From JAITVB01 sp031553805 (GTDB taxonomy: Bacteria; Bacteroidota; Bacteroidia; Bacteroidales; Rikenellaceae), in assembly GCA_031553805.1 (NCBI GenBank), contig JAVBLC010000005.1, positions 1 to 64,000 on the forward strand: DNA of 64,000 bases, in the 5' to 3' direction. The number at the start of each line of letters is the position of its first letter. Position 1 is the stretch's first letter. This document shows, piece by piece, positions 43,401 to 51,173 of this stretch. The notes beneath the pieces were generated by a model, which was not told where the DNA came from, did no database searches, and saw only the letters and a list, made by a program, of their open reading frames with translations. The translations under genes and the position numbers were made by a program.

Positions 43401-43534
43401 GGCCGGTAGGTGATCGTGCCGTCGGTGGCGATGCGGACCGAGGCTTGTTCCTCGGCCGTCTGGGCCACGGCGGTGCCTGCGATCGCCAGGAGAGCGAACG
43501 ACAGGGCGAAAAGGCAGTTGTGGGTGCGGGTCAT
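40406..43534 (-). CDS. Two-domain secreted beta-helix/putative glycosidase-like protein, paralogue 2
   Basis: The 1,042-residue protein (signal peptide ending AVAQ) has the same two-domain plan as its neighbours. N-terminal beta-helix: GFRGAVFLEEGTFRIDGG, SGVVLRGAGMDKTILVG, VTVEDCKCLAPVGEIG. C-terminal domain: RYVPGRTGRGL, ALWYERRRDDHARTMRADA, EEGAHWADYPWRTANNINDLGF, YEYTGPLAFVNFW and IDIRQWNYRDDGSLYAPPGG. Identity with paralogues 1 and 3 is high in these blocks and low between them. It is 17 nt upstream of paralogue 1 and 8 nt downstream of paralogue 3, so the three are one operon. Probably periplasmic or surface; substrate unknown, a plant or host polysaccharide being a guess. Confidence 0.82.
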   Translation of the reverse strand: MTRTHNCLFALSFALLAIAGTAVAQTAEEQASVRIATDGTITYRPMPNGDRIPDYSYAGYRSSEAPIPDVAAKVRVPATTGDATREIQRAIDYVSSLAPDTNGFRGAVFLEEGTFRIDGGLVIRASGVVLRGAGMDKTILVGAGLDRQTLIHIQGKNDRKVSDYLGVSESYVPVGAVELPLFPGHGFQEGQRLIVKRPSTKEWIEAIGTHRIGLYVNYQLTHWESHDFDIDWERTITAVTPTSIVLDVPLTNSLDPQYGGFKIATYNWPGRINNVGIENLRLVSEYTAKNEKDENHRWMAVTVENAEDVWVRRVVTEHFVSSAVAVWETARRVTVEDCKCLAPVGEIGAYRRMAFQTLGQQVLFQRCYAEYSWHGFSAGFTTPGPNAFVQCYDFKPYNFSGAVGGWANGLLFDKTTIEGGNLSVDWRDADGQGGGWSGANSLFWQCRAGKLLMPNPPTAQNWAFGMWAQGYGNGNHELPARFLKPESFFYAQLEARTGKESSETDKVLVYRIDGYSAPTPAQSHMASVRAYVPDVIIADWIDSMVARYPLPVDGGHATIISQVDFKSLESTKGPGPTLSVKNGVMLLGTSEANGRVGRTALWRGSTRLLERSVAGAHLTRYVPGRTGRGLTDDIDTVAAGMVRSGQVALMHFPALWYERRRDDHARTMRADADVWAPFYEQPFARSGQGEAFDRLSKYDLDQWNAWYWLRLKQFADRADANGLIFIQEQYLQHNIIEEGAHWADYPWRTANNINDLGFPERTYYAGDKKVFMAEQFYDITQPKVAQYHRQYIRKSLDNFRGNRNVVHHLGYEYTGPLAFVNFWLDVIAEWERENATDVLVMLPGNRDVQLAVLADPVRSKTVEIIDIRQWNYRDDGSLYAPPGGVSTAERQYARLEDPGIPGFAGTYRTVLEIRAQYPDKAVYYSRGGRNVGWASFMAGGSLSGIPAVKNPAFLAETATMQPEAGDAGQYVLKNPGIGYVVYSEQPSATIDLTADKTNYVARWIDPRTGDVDPAKIRVQGGRVTTLTAPAGGEAAVLWISRK

Positions 43535-43542
43535 GGCGGGGC

Positions 43543-46500
43543 TTATTTTTTATTCAACCAAAGGATGGCCGGTTTTTCCGGTGTTTTGAGCGTTTGGCCT
43601 GATTTGACACGTCCGGCGACGGTGACCGCACCGGTTGCCGGGTCAATCCAACGCATGACGTAGCTGGCGTTGTCGCCCGGAAGGTCGAGTGTGACCGCAC
43701 CGTTCGCCCCGTAGAACAGGTAGCCCGTTCCGGCGGCTCCCAGTCCCCATTGCTTCGAGGGATCTACGGCCACGGGTTTCATCGCTGCGAAACCGGCCCC
43801 GAAATCGGGATGGTTTACCGCGGGGATTTTTGCCAGCGAACCGCCGGCGATCAGTACGGCCCATTCGCCCAGGATGCGCTCGTTGCCCAGGTCGGCGTTG
43901 TAAACGACAGCCTTATCGGGATATTTGTCGCGGTATTCGCGCACGGCCGAGTAAATTCCCTGGAAATTGCTCTTAGCGGGCATATTCAGGCGCACGTATT
44001 GGCGCCAGGTGAGGCTTTGTCCGCCTTCTGGCGCGAAAACGGTGCCGTCCTCCCTATAAAACCATTTGCGGATGTCGATCACGTCGATGTCGCCGCCGCG
44101 GGCGGGATCGGCCAGGATGGCGTCGGTCACGTCCTTGGTGGCGGTGATGCAGATCAGCTCGTTGCGGTCGTTTTATTTCTCACACGCTTTGTTTACATCG
44201 ACCCAGAAATCCACAAAATGCTTCGGGCCGGTGAATTCGAAACTCAGCGACTGGATCGTGCTGCGGCTCGTGCCCACATTATTGACCGACTGGCGGATAT
44301 ATTTTTCGTGATAAGCGCGTCGCACAGGATGATCGACATCATAAAACTCGACGCCCATAAAGATGCGTTTGTCGCCCGACATCCGCGGCGGCTCGGGGAA
44401 ACCGAGATCGTTGATGTTGTTGGCAGAACGCCATGGGTAGTCGACCCAGTGGGCGCCTTCCTCGATGATGTTATGCTGTAAATAATGTTCGTTAAAGAAC
44501 GCAAAACCATACTGATCGGACACTTCACCGAATTTTTTCACGCGCTCGTAATACCACGGATTGTACTGGTCGAGGTCGTATTTGCTCAGGCGGTCCCAAG
44601 CCTCCCCAATTCCACTTCTCGAAAAAGGCATTTCCGAGAATGGGCCGATCACGTTGGCGTCGGCCTGACGGTTGCGCTCGTGGTCGCCGCGGCGGCGTTC
44701 GTACCACAGGTCGGGGCCGTGCCACAGCACGTAGGGGCCCGATTTCGACATCTGTACCCCCAGGGTGTCGAGGTCGATCGTCTCCCCGGTGCCGTAAGTC
44801 GCTTCACGGCCTGGCGAGTAGAGGGTCAGGCTGCCTGTACCGCGGCCCGTGCCGCCGATCATCACTTTGTTGCCGCGCGAGATCCAGCCGCGGTCGATCG
44901 TCATTTCGGGGGCTTTCGTGACGGGCTTGGCCGGTTTGGCAGACGACGTGAGTACGGTGGGATTACCTGTTTCGGAAGGCAGGGGATAAGCGGCGATCAT
45001 TTCGTCGATCCATTCATACATGGTCGGCTGCGGCGTTTTGCTCAGTTCGCTCATCCAGGCGGCGTATTCCGGCATGGGGGCTACGGTTTCGTCGGTCGTG
45101 TAGGCGTAGATCTTTTTGAGTTCTTCGGTAGATCGGCCCGTGCGCGAGATGAGTTGATCATAGAAGATGCTTTCGACTTGGGTGATGAACGTGTGGGAAA
45201 GTTCGTAATGGCCGTTGCCGAACGGTTCGGTCCACATCCCGTAGGCCCAGTTCATGGCCGTGGGCGGAGCGACCAGTTTGGTCTGCGCCACGCGGCACTG
45301 CCACATTAGCGAGTTGGCCGCCGTCCAACCGGCGCCGCCGCCGTCCATGTCGAGCCAGCCGTAGCTCAGCACGCCGCCGTCGATCGTCGTCTTGTCAAAG
45401 AGTATCCCGTTGGCCCAGCCGCCGATCGCGCCGCTGAACGAGTAGGGGAGATAAGCGAGGCATTGCACGAAGGCATTGGGTCCCGGCGTAGTCGTCCATA
45501 CCGAAAAGTCGTGGTATCCGTATTCGGAATAACAGCGTTGGAACAGTGTCTGCTGCCCGCGTGTCTGGAACGCGTAGCGGCGCAGGTTGGCAATTTCCGA
45601 AACGGGTTCGAGCGATTTGCAATCTTCGACCGTCACCCGCCGGGCGTTTTCCCACACGGCGACTGTCGAACTGACAAAATAGACCGAAAATACGCGGCGC
45701 ACCCAGGCGTCTTCCACGCTTTCGAGCGTGACGGCCATCCAGCGGTGGTTTTCGTCTTTTTCGTTTTTAGTATCCCATTGCGACACGAGGCGCAGGTTTT
45801 CGACCCCTACGTTATTGATCCGTCCCGTGAATGTGTATTTGGCCACTGTGCCGCCGCCGTACTGCGGATCGAGCGCGTTGGTCAGGGGCACGTCGAGGGT
45901 GATCGAATTTTCGTCGGCAGCCACCACCGTGCGGTCCCACACGATGTTGTGCGTCCCCGGACGCCACACAGCCCAGTTATACTCCATCTCATTGCCCAGT
46001 TTATCCGTGCCGAGCGCCTTTAGCCACGGCGCGGTTGACGGTCGTGTGACCATCACCCGGTCGCCCTTGCGAAATCCGTGGTTGGCGGGCATTGGGATGA
46101 CCGAAGCGTTGACCGGGATGTATTCGGCTGCCGTCTTGACGGCTTCGCCCACGCGGCGGTTGTTGTCACCGGCTACGCGGATCAGCGTTTCGCGCGTTAC
46201 GCCTGCGCCGATCAGGACGGTTTCGTCACCGCCCGGGCCTGTGCCGCGCAGCACCACGCCCGAAGCGCGGATCGTCAGCGAGCCGTCGATCGTGTAAGTG
46301 CCCTTTTCAAGCAGCACCGCCCCGCGAAACCCGTTGGCGTCGACCGGCAACGACGACACATGGTCGATTGCCGCCTGGATGCGCCCGGTCATATCGCCCT
46401 CAGCCGCAGGAACGACCACCCGGGCCGCTACGAAAGGGATCGCCGCTTCCGAGGCCCGGTAGCCGCAGAACGAAAAGTCGGGTACACGGTCACCGTTGTC

Positions 46501-46638
46501 ATAGGCTTTGTAAACCACTTTTCCCTCGGGGGTGATGTGGATCGGGGAGTTGGGTGTCGTAACGGAATGGGCCTGCGCCGTCATTGCGCTGCCAATCAGC
46601 AACACTCCGGCCAACAGGGATCGGAACAGGTTTTTCAT
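43543..46638 (-). pseudogene. Beta-helix/putative glycosidase-like paralogue 3, interrupted by an in-frame TAA
   Basis: From the ATG at 46638 (signal peptide to AQA) the frame runs 821 codons to a TAA at 44173-44175. It then continues in the same frame, without indel, to the natural stop at 43543, giving 1,031 codons in all. After the shared FW pair, the 25 residues to KDV align without gaps with paralogues 1 and 2, and the stop occupies the place of a glutamate in both (GAA to TAA would do). Three codons before it, cysteine (TGT) replaces the tryptophan (TGG) of both paralogues. The truncated product would have the beta-helix but lose IDIR-KW-YREDG and the C-terminus. It could be a true nonsense mutation or a sequence error. 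Confidence 0.85.
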
Positions 46639-46724
46639 GTCAATTCAGGTTAGTGGGTTTTTTGAAAAAAGTCAGGCATTAAAGATATGAATTTTTTCGG
46701 GGAAAGGTGCCTGGAAAACACAAA

Positions 46725-46761
46725 AAAACGAAGGAAAAAGAATTCCTTTTCCCTTCGTTTT
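46725..46761 (-). terminator. Terminator of the aminotransferase gene
   Basis: AAAACGAAGG (46725-46734) pairs with CCTTCGTTTT (46752-46761). On the minus strand a T-rich run follows, 18 nt past the aminotransferase stop. Confidence 0.8.
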
Positions 46762-46779
46762 CGCCGGTTGTTTTGTATT

Positions 46780-47982
46780 CTACCTCAGCGTGCGGCCGGG
46801 ATAAACTTTTAACGCTTCGGTCAGGCATTCGATCGCGTTGCGCAGGTTCTCGACGTTGAGCACGTAGGCTACGCGCACTTCGTTCAGTCCGAGGCATTTC
46901 GTGGCATAAAATCCCGTGGCGGGCGCCACCATCACCGTCTGCTTCTTGCATTCGAACTCTTCGAGCATCCATTGGGCAAAGCGGTCGCAATCGTCGATCG
47001 GAAGCCGCACCAGCACATAGAACGCCCCCTTGGGGGTCGGGCAATAGACGCCCGGAATTTTGTTCAGCGCCTCGACCATAAAGTTGCGCCGCTTGGTAAA
47101 TTCGCGGTGCACCTCTTCAAAATAACTTTTCGGAGCGTCGATGGCCGCTTCGGCCGCCACCTGGGCGAAATAGGGCGGGCACAGGCGGGCCTGGCCGACC
47201 TTCAAGGCGGCCTCGATTACCTTTTTGTTGCGCGTCACGAGTGCGCCGACACGGATGCCGCACATCGAGTAGCGCTTCGACGCCGAGTCGATTATCACCG
47301 CGTGCTCTTCCAATCCTTCGAGGTTCATGATCGAGTGGTGTACCTCGCCGTCGTAGCAGAATTCGCGGTACACCTCGTCCGAAAAAAGGAACAGGTCGTA
47401 TTTCTTAACAATCTTGCTCAGTTGCTCCAACTCTTCCTTACTGTAAAGGTAACCGGTCGGGTTGTTGGGGTTACAGATCAGGATCGCTTTCGTGCGGGGG
47501 GTGATGTGCCTTTCGAAATCTTCGATCGGCGGCAGGGCGAAATTGTTTTCAATCGTCGAGGTGATCGGGCGGATGATCACCCCCGATTCGACCGCAAAAC
47601 CGTTATAATTGGCATAGAACGGCTCGGGCACCAGCACCTCGTCGCCGGCGTCCATACACACGGTCATTGCCGTGATCAGCGCTTCGGAGCCGCCTACGGT
47701 AACCAGGATCTGGTTATAGTCGACCTCAATTCCCACGCTGTGGTAATATTCGGAAAGTTTCCGCCGGTAGCTCTCGATCCCAGCCGAGTGGGAGTATTCG
47801 ATCACCTTCGCGTCCGCTCGCTTCACCGCCTCGAGGGCCACCTCGGGGGTATGGATGTCGGGTTGGCCGATATTGAGGTGATAGACTTTCACCCCACGTT
47901 GTTTGGCAGCCTCAGCATAAGGCACCAGTTTGCGGATGGGCGAGGGGGGGACCTGAATCCCCTTGACGGAAATGTGTGGCAT
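46780..47982 (-). CDS. Class I/II PLP-dependent aminotransferase (aspartate-type)
   Basis: The 400-residue fold-type I aminotransferase shows YHLNIGQPDIHTPE, NPNNPTGYLYS, SDEVYREFCYDG and the PLP lysine in SASKRYSMCGIRVG, with the substrate-carboxylate arginine near RVAYVLN. These match the AspC/aminotransferase Ib group; aspartate or aromatic amino acids are likely substrates, but the exact one cannot be read. Cytoplasmic. A -7 box TATTTTTG (minus strand, 48037-48030) precedes the ATG by about 47 nt. The next 160 nt up to the AlaX-like gene hold no convincing gene. Confidence 0.93.
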   Translation of the reverse strand: MPHISVKGIQVPPSPIRKLVPYAEAAKQRGVKVYHLNIGQPDIHTPEVALEAVKRADAKVIEYSHSAGIESYRRKLSEYYHSVGIEVDYNQILVTVGGSEALITAMTVCMDAGDEVLVPEPFYANYNGFAVESGVIIRPITSTIENNFALPPIEDFERHITPRTKAILICNPNNPTGYLYSKEELEQLSKIVKKYDLFLFSDEVYREFCYDGEVHHSIMNLEGLEEHAVIIDSASKRYSMCGIRVGALVTRNKKVIEAALKVGQARLCPPYFAQVAAEAAIDAPKSYFEEVHREFTKRRNFMVEALNKIPGVYCPTPKGAFYVLVRLPIDDCDRFAQWMLEEFECKKQTVMVAPATGFYATKCLGLNEVRVAYVLNVENLRNAIECLTEALKVYPGRTLR

Positions 47983-48195
47983 TTTACGTAAGTTATGTTA
48001 GTTAGTTTCGAGCAATTTTGCTCTTGCGGCAAAAATAATGATTTCCCGCGATGTTCCACCGTGCAACGTCGAAAATTCCGCAGAACGAGTGAAAATTAAC
48101 TTCTTCGAACGGGAATATCTGAGATTTTACCTTACCTACAGGCGACCAGGAAGAGGGTTTTTCAGAAGTTTTTTCATCGGAGGGCTTTTTGAATA

Positions 48196-48645
48196 TCATT
48201 GAAATTTAAACCGCACACGCAACACCCCACCGTTGCAATCGGCCGAAACGATGCGGATCGGCGGCACCTCGGCCGTGTTGGACACGTGGGCGCCGATGCA
48301 GGGACAGGCGTCGGCGTCGCCCACCTGCACGATGCGCACCGTCGCTCCGGCTTCTTCTGGTAAACGCTCCAGGTTGTAACGGCTTATTGCTTCGTCTCGC
48401 AGCAAAAATTCTTCGGTCACGTCCAAGGCTTTTGCCAACAGGGCGTTGACTTCGTTTTCGATCCGGTCGAGTTCTTCGCGCGAGGGTTGGTGGTCGAGGC
48501 GAAAATCGACTTTCGACTTTTTCTTTTCGATGTGGGTCGAGAAGGGGCGGCCGCAAGCGTAGATCCGGGCGATTGTGCCGCTCAGCACGTGCTCGGCCGT
48601 GTGCATCGGCTCGCAGTAATCCTTTTTCGATTCGTTAATTTCCAT
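48196..48645 (-). CDS. AlaX-like alanyl-tRNA trans-editing protein
   Basis: This short 149-residue freestanding editing domain is related to AlaRS/ThrRS editing modules. The zinc ligands are visible as H15-x-x-x-H19 (HTAEH) and C116-x-x-x-H120 (CIGAH). AlaX proteins hydrolyse Ser-tRNA(Ala) or Gly-tRNA(Ala) to prevent mistranslation. It is shorter than most AlaX and lacks the N-terminal extension. It is the last gene of a four-gene minus-strand unit, overlapping the small membrane protein by 11 nt. Activity on alanine tRNA rather than another tRNA is inferred from family. Confidence 0.85.
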   Translation of the reverse strand: MEINESKKDYCEPMHTAEHVLSGTIARIYACGRPFSTHIEKKKSKVDFRLDHQPSREELDRIENEVNALLAKALDVTEEFLLRDEAISRYNLERLPEEAGATVRIVQVGDADACPCIGAHVSNTAEVPPIRIVSADCNGGVLRVRFKFQ

Positions 48646-48850
48646 CCGTTTCGTTTTTTTCTTTGCGGCGCTGCTCCACGGATTTTACCAGGCCCAACGT
48701 GCTGAAGATGATGGCGACTACATAGAATCCCAACGAAAGCCAGGAATGTCCGCCGTTCGAAAAACTACTCATCGAAGCGCCGATCGCCACGAACATGCCG
48801 CCCAGGGCGACATACTTGCTCCACTCGTTTTTGTTCGTTTTCTTCCTCAT
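48635..48850 (-). CDS. Small two-helix membrane protein
   Basis: The 71-residue protein has two hydrophobic segments (about residues 14-30 and 36-56) flanked by lysine-rich ends (MRKKTNKNEW and EQRRKEKNETDGN). No family is recognised. It is tightly packed between the nitroreductase gene (1-nt gap) and the AlaX-like gene (11-nt overlap), which supports that it is real. Confidence 0.65.
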   Translation of the reverse strand: MRKKTNKNEWSKYVALGGMFVAIGASMSSFSNGGHSWLSLGFYVVAIIFSTLGLVKSVEQRRKEKNETDGN

Positions 48851-48851
48851 T

Positions 48852-49595
48852 TCATTGATTCATAAAGCCTTGTTTCTTTAACACGTCGAGGTATACGCGC
48901 GAGAAGGCGATATTGTCCGTGCCTTTGTAGCGACGCAGGGTGAAGATTTGGGCCAGATTGGGCAACTCGTTGACTTCGAGTAGTTTTTTTGTTTCGTCCG
49001 ATGCTTCGCGGGCAGCCCAGATGTGTTCGATGTCGGCATCCGTGTAATCCCGGTATGTTTCGCGGTGGACTACGCCCTCAAGCGGCAGGCGGTTGGTGAG
49101 GGGTGGGGTTTCGGCCGGATAACCTACAACTAACGTGGTTACGGGGATTACCCCCGTTGGCAGTTGAAGTACGTCGATGATCCGGTCGGCGGTGTAGGTG
49201 GTCGTTCCCAGGTAGCAGATGCCCAGTCCGTTGGCTTCAGCTTCGAGGGCGACGTTTTGCGAAGCCAGCACGGCATCGATCGCTCCGCAGACAAACCACT
49301 GAAAATTATCGTATTGCGGTTCGGCGCCCCGCAGGCGGCACCACTGCGAAAAGCGGCGCACGTCAGCACAGAACGTGATCACCACCGGCGCTTGCGTCAC
49401 CATCGGTTGGCCGAAATGGCAGGGCGAAAGTTTTTCGCGCAGGGCGGCGGTGGTCGTGACGATCATGCTGTATACCTGCATATTGCCCGTGTTCGAAGCT
49501 CGGGTGCCGGCCAACAGGATTTTTTCGAGCGTGGTTTCCGGGATCGGGTCGCTCTTGTATTTGCGGATCGAGCGGTGCTCAAAGATCGTTTTCAT
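48852..49595 (-). CDS. Nitroreductase-family flavoprotein (NfsA-like)
   Basis: The 247-residue FMN-dependent NAD(P)H oxidoreductase opens with HRSIRKYKSDPIPE, the FMN-binding arginines of the family. ASNTGNMQVYSMIV follows, with the central helix LASQNVALEAEANGLGICYLG, PVTTLVVGYPAE and a long C-terminal arm as in NfsA/FRP-type enzymes. It reduces nitro compounds, quinones or flavins; the natural substrate is unknown. Start and galM stop share a base (TAATG), so the two genes are co-translated. Confidence 0.92.
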   Translation of the reverse strand: MKTIFEHRSIRKYKSDPIPETTLEKILLAGTRASNTGNMQVYSMIVTTTAALREKLSPCHFGQPMVTQAPVVITFCADVRRFSQWCRLRGAEPQYDNFQWFVCGAIDAVLASQNVALEAEANGLGICYLGTTTYTADRIIDVLQLPTGVIPVTTLVVGYPAETPPLTNRLPLEGVVHRETYRDYTDADIEHIWAAREASDETKKLLEVNELPNLAQIFTLRRYKGTDNIAFSRVYLDVLKKQGFMNQ

Positions 49596-50647
49596 TATTT
49601 ATCGACGGTAAAGTGATAGATGATGTGTTGTTCGTAATCTTCTTCCGGATTGAGCGTTGTTGTTGGAAATTCAGGAAGGTTCGGCGAATCCGGAAAATGC
49701 TGGCATTCGAGGGCTACGCCGCTGCGGAAGGCGTGTTCGCTCCCTTGCTTGTTCGTACCTGCGCCGTCGAGGTAGTTGCCGGTATAGCATTGGATGCCGG
49801 GTTGTGTGGTGCGAACGGTCATCCGGCGCCCGCCCGCCGGATCGCAGAGCGAGCCGGCTTCGACCCAGCGCCCGGATTCCCAGCCGTCGAGCACGAAACA
49901 ATGGTCGTAACCGTTGCCGAAACGCAGCTGTTCGTCGTCGGCCTCGATGTCGCGGCCGATGGCTTTCGGTTGGCGGAAATCGAACGGCGTGCCGGCAACC
50001 GGGGCCTGTTCGCCGGTGGGAATGTTGCCCTTGTCGGTCGGCAGGTAGTGTGATGCATTGAGTAGCAACTCGTGGCCCAGGATGTCGCCATTGCCTTCGC
50101 CGCAAAGGTTGAAGTAAGCGTGGTTAGTGAGATTTAACACAGTGGGTTGGTCGGTTTTGGCATAAAAAGTGATCTCGAGTTCGCAGTCGTCGTTCCAGTC
50201 GTAGACCACTTCGATGCCAACTGTCCCGGGATAACGTTCATCCCCATCGGGGCTTATGTGCGAAAAAACGATGCGGTTGGTTTCGCTGCGGGCTTGCCAC
50301 AACACTTCCGACAGGCCGCGGGGGCCGCCGTGGAGGTGATTCGGAGAGTTGTTAACAGCCAGTTTATATTCCTGCCCATTAAGCGAAAAGCGTCCGCGGG
50401 CGATGCGGTTGGCGTAGCGGCCGCAGGTTTTTCCCAGGTAGGCGCTGTCACCGAAATAGTCCTGAAAATTAGAAAAGCCGAGGCAGACGTCTTCGATCCG
50501 GCCGTTGCGGTCGGGAACGCCGACGGCAACGATGGCTGCCCCGACGTTGGTCAGGCGGACGTATGCGCCGTTGGCGTTGGTCATGGTGTAAAGGATGATG
50601 GCTTCGCCTTCGGGCGAGAAGCCCCAGATGTTCTGTTCGATTTCCAT
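49595..50647 (-). CDS. galM: Aldose 1-epimerase (mutarotase)
   Basis: GalM interconverts alpha and beta anomers of galactose, glucose and other aldoses. The 350-residue protein has NHLHGGPRG and TNHAYFNLCG with the two catalytic histidines, GYDHCFVLD, and ALECQHFPDSPN with the catalytic glutamate. No signal peptide, so cytoplasmic. The ATG at 50647 is chosen because a -7-like TGACTTTG (minus strand, 50661-50654) overlaps the alternative ATG at 50656; the mRNA would then be nearly leaderless. First gene of the operon with nitroreductase, small membrane protein and AlaX. Confidence 0.94.
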   Translation of the reverse strand: MEIEQNIWGFSPEGEAIILYTMTNANGAYVRLTNVGAAIVAVGVPDRNGRIEDVCLGFSNFQDYFGDSAYLGKTCGRYANRIARGRFSLNGQEYKLAVNNSPNHLHGGPRGLSEVLWQARSETNRIVFSHISPDGDERYPGTVGIEVVYDWNDDCELEITFYAKTDQPTVLNLTNHAYFNLCGEGNGDILGHELLLNASHYLPTDKGNIPTGEQAPVAGTPFDFRQPKAIGRDIEADDEQLRFGNGYDHCFVLDGWESGRWVEAGSLCDPAGGRRMTVRTTQPGIQCYTGNYLDGAGTNKQGSEHAFRSGVALECQHFPDSPNLPEFPTTTLNPEEDYEQHIIYHFTVDK

Positions 50648-50735
50648 TTTAATCAAAGTCAGTCAAGAGAAACGAAGTTTCTCGGAAAATTTTTTAGCTC
50701 CGCTGAGCTCGCCCGCCGTCGGCGACCTCGGTTGC

Positions 50736-50757
50736 GGCGCTTTTTATAAAAAGCGCC
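50736..50757. repeat. Perfect 22-bp palindrome
   Basis: GGCGCTTTTTA followed by its exact reverse complement. A related but imperfect CCGCTTTTTATAAAG-ACGGC version follows repeat A1 near 16972-16994, so it belongs to the extended family A element. Confidence 0.75.
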
Positions 50758-50798
50758 GGTTACCTCAAAGGCAAAAGTGCGGATGCCGCTCTCCCAGA

Positions 50799-50852
50799 GA
50801 TTTTTATGCCCGATTTGGGCCAGCAGAGGTAACCTTCCAATGCATAAAAATC
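50799..50852. repeat. Palindromic intergenic repeat family A, copy A2
   Basis: GATTTTTATGC (50799-50809) and GCATAAAAATC (50842-50852) form the ends. The copy is inverted relative to A1 and has the same 54-bp length; the inside (CCAATGCATAAAAATC side) is nearly identical to A1. Confidence 0.75.
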
Positions 50853-50940
50853 CCTTGTGCGCGGGCCCTACACCCATACGCAGGGCCGCAAGCCCTGCGC
50901 ACAAAGAAGTTTCTCTCTCTATTCCTAAAGAACGATTTCT

Positions 50941-51145
50941 GCCCAATTTTTTTCTTGACAAAAAAAGTTGCAAAAGGTCACGCACTTTTAACAAATGGCT
51001 AAAAAAACCTGCGCAAAGCTGCTGCGTCTACAACTCGGCGCTGTGAGCCTCAAACAGTAGACTCCGCGACGCTTTTCTCCAATTTTCTCTTTATGCCATT
51101 TGTTTGGAGGCGCGTTGCAGGACTTCGCCCTGCGCCTATCGGCAA
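50941..51145. repeat. Compound palindromic repeat family B, copy B2
   Basis: Inverted relative to B1 and diverged. The outer arms are AACAAATGGC (50990-50999) and GCCATTTGTT (51095-51104), the inner arms GTCTAC (51026-51031) and GTAGAC (51057-51062), and the AGGCGC...GCGCCT palindrome lies at about 51107-51138. Arms differ from B1 yet remain complementary. Confidence 0.75.
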
Positions 51146-51173
51146 GTTGTGAGTGCAGAGAACACTTTGGTTC

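Larger units (their letters stand above)
50648..51173. other. Gene-free repeat cluster between galM and the nucleotidyltransferase
   Basis: This 526-nt stretch has no supportable gene. It holds the galM -7 box, a perfect 22-bp palindrome (50736-50757), repeat A2 (50799-50852), a GCAGGGC/GCCCTGC hairpin (about 50881-50899) and repeat B2 (50941-51145). The order A then B in one place suggests that the families are found together or insert near each other. Confidence 0.8.

Noticed and set aside
43543..44130. Separate small gene corresponding to the C-terminal part of the third beta-helix paralogue
   Set aside because: It continues in the same frame as the upstream part and aligns with the paralogues; the only separation is one TAA codon.
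48002..48199. Minus-strand open frame of 65 codons between the aminotransferase and AlaX-like genes
   Set aside because: Composition is not protein-like and the aminotransferase -7 box lies inside it; no start signal.
50648..51173. Insertion sequence in the repeat cluster
   Set aside because: No transposase frame and no target-site duplication were seen; two palindromic repeat families explain the content.
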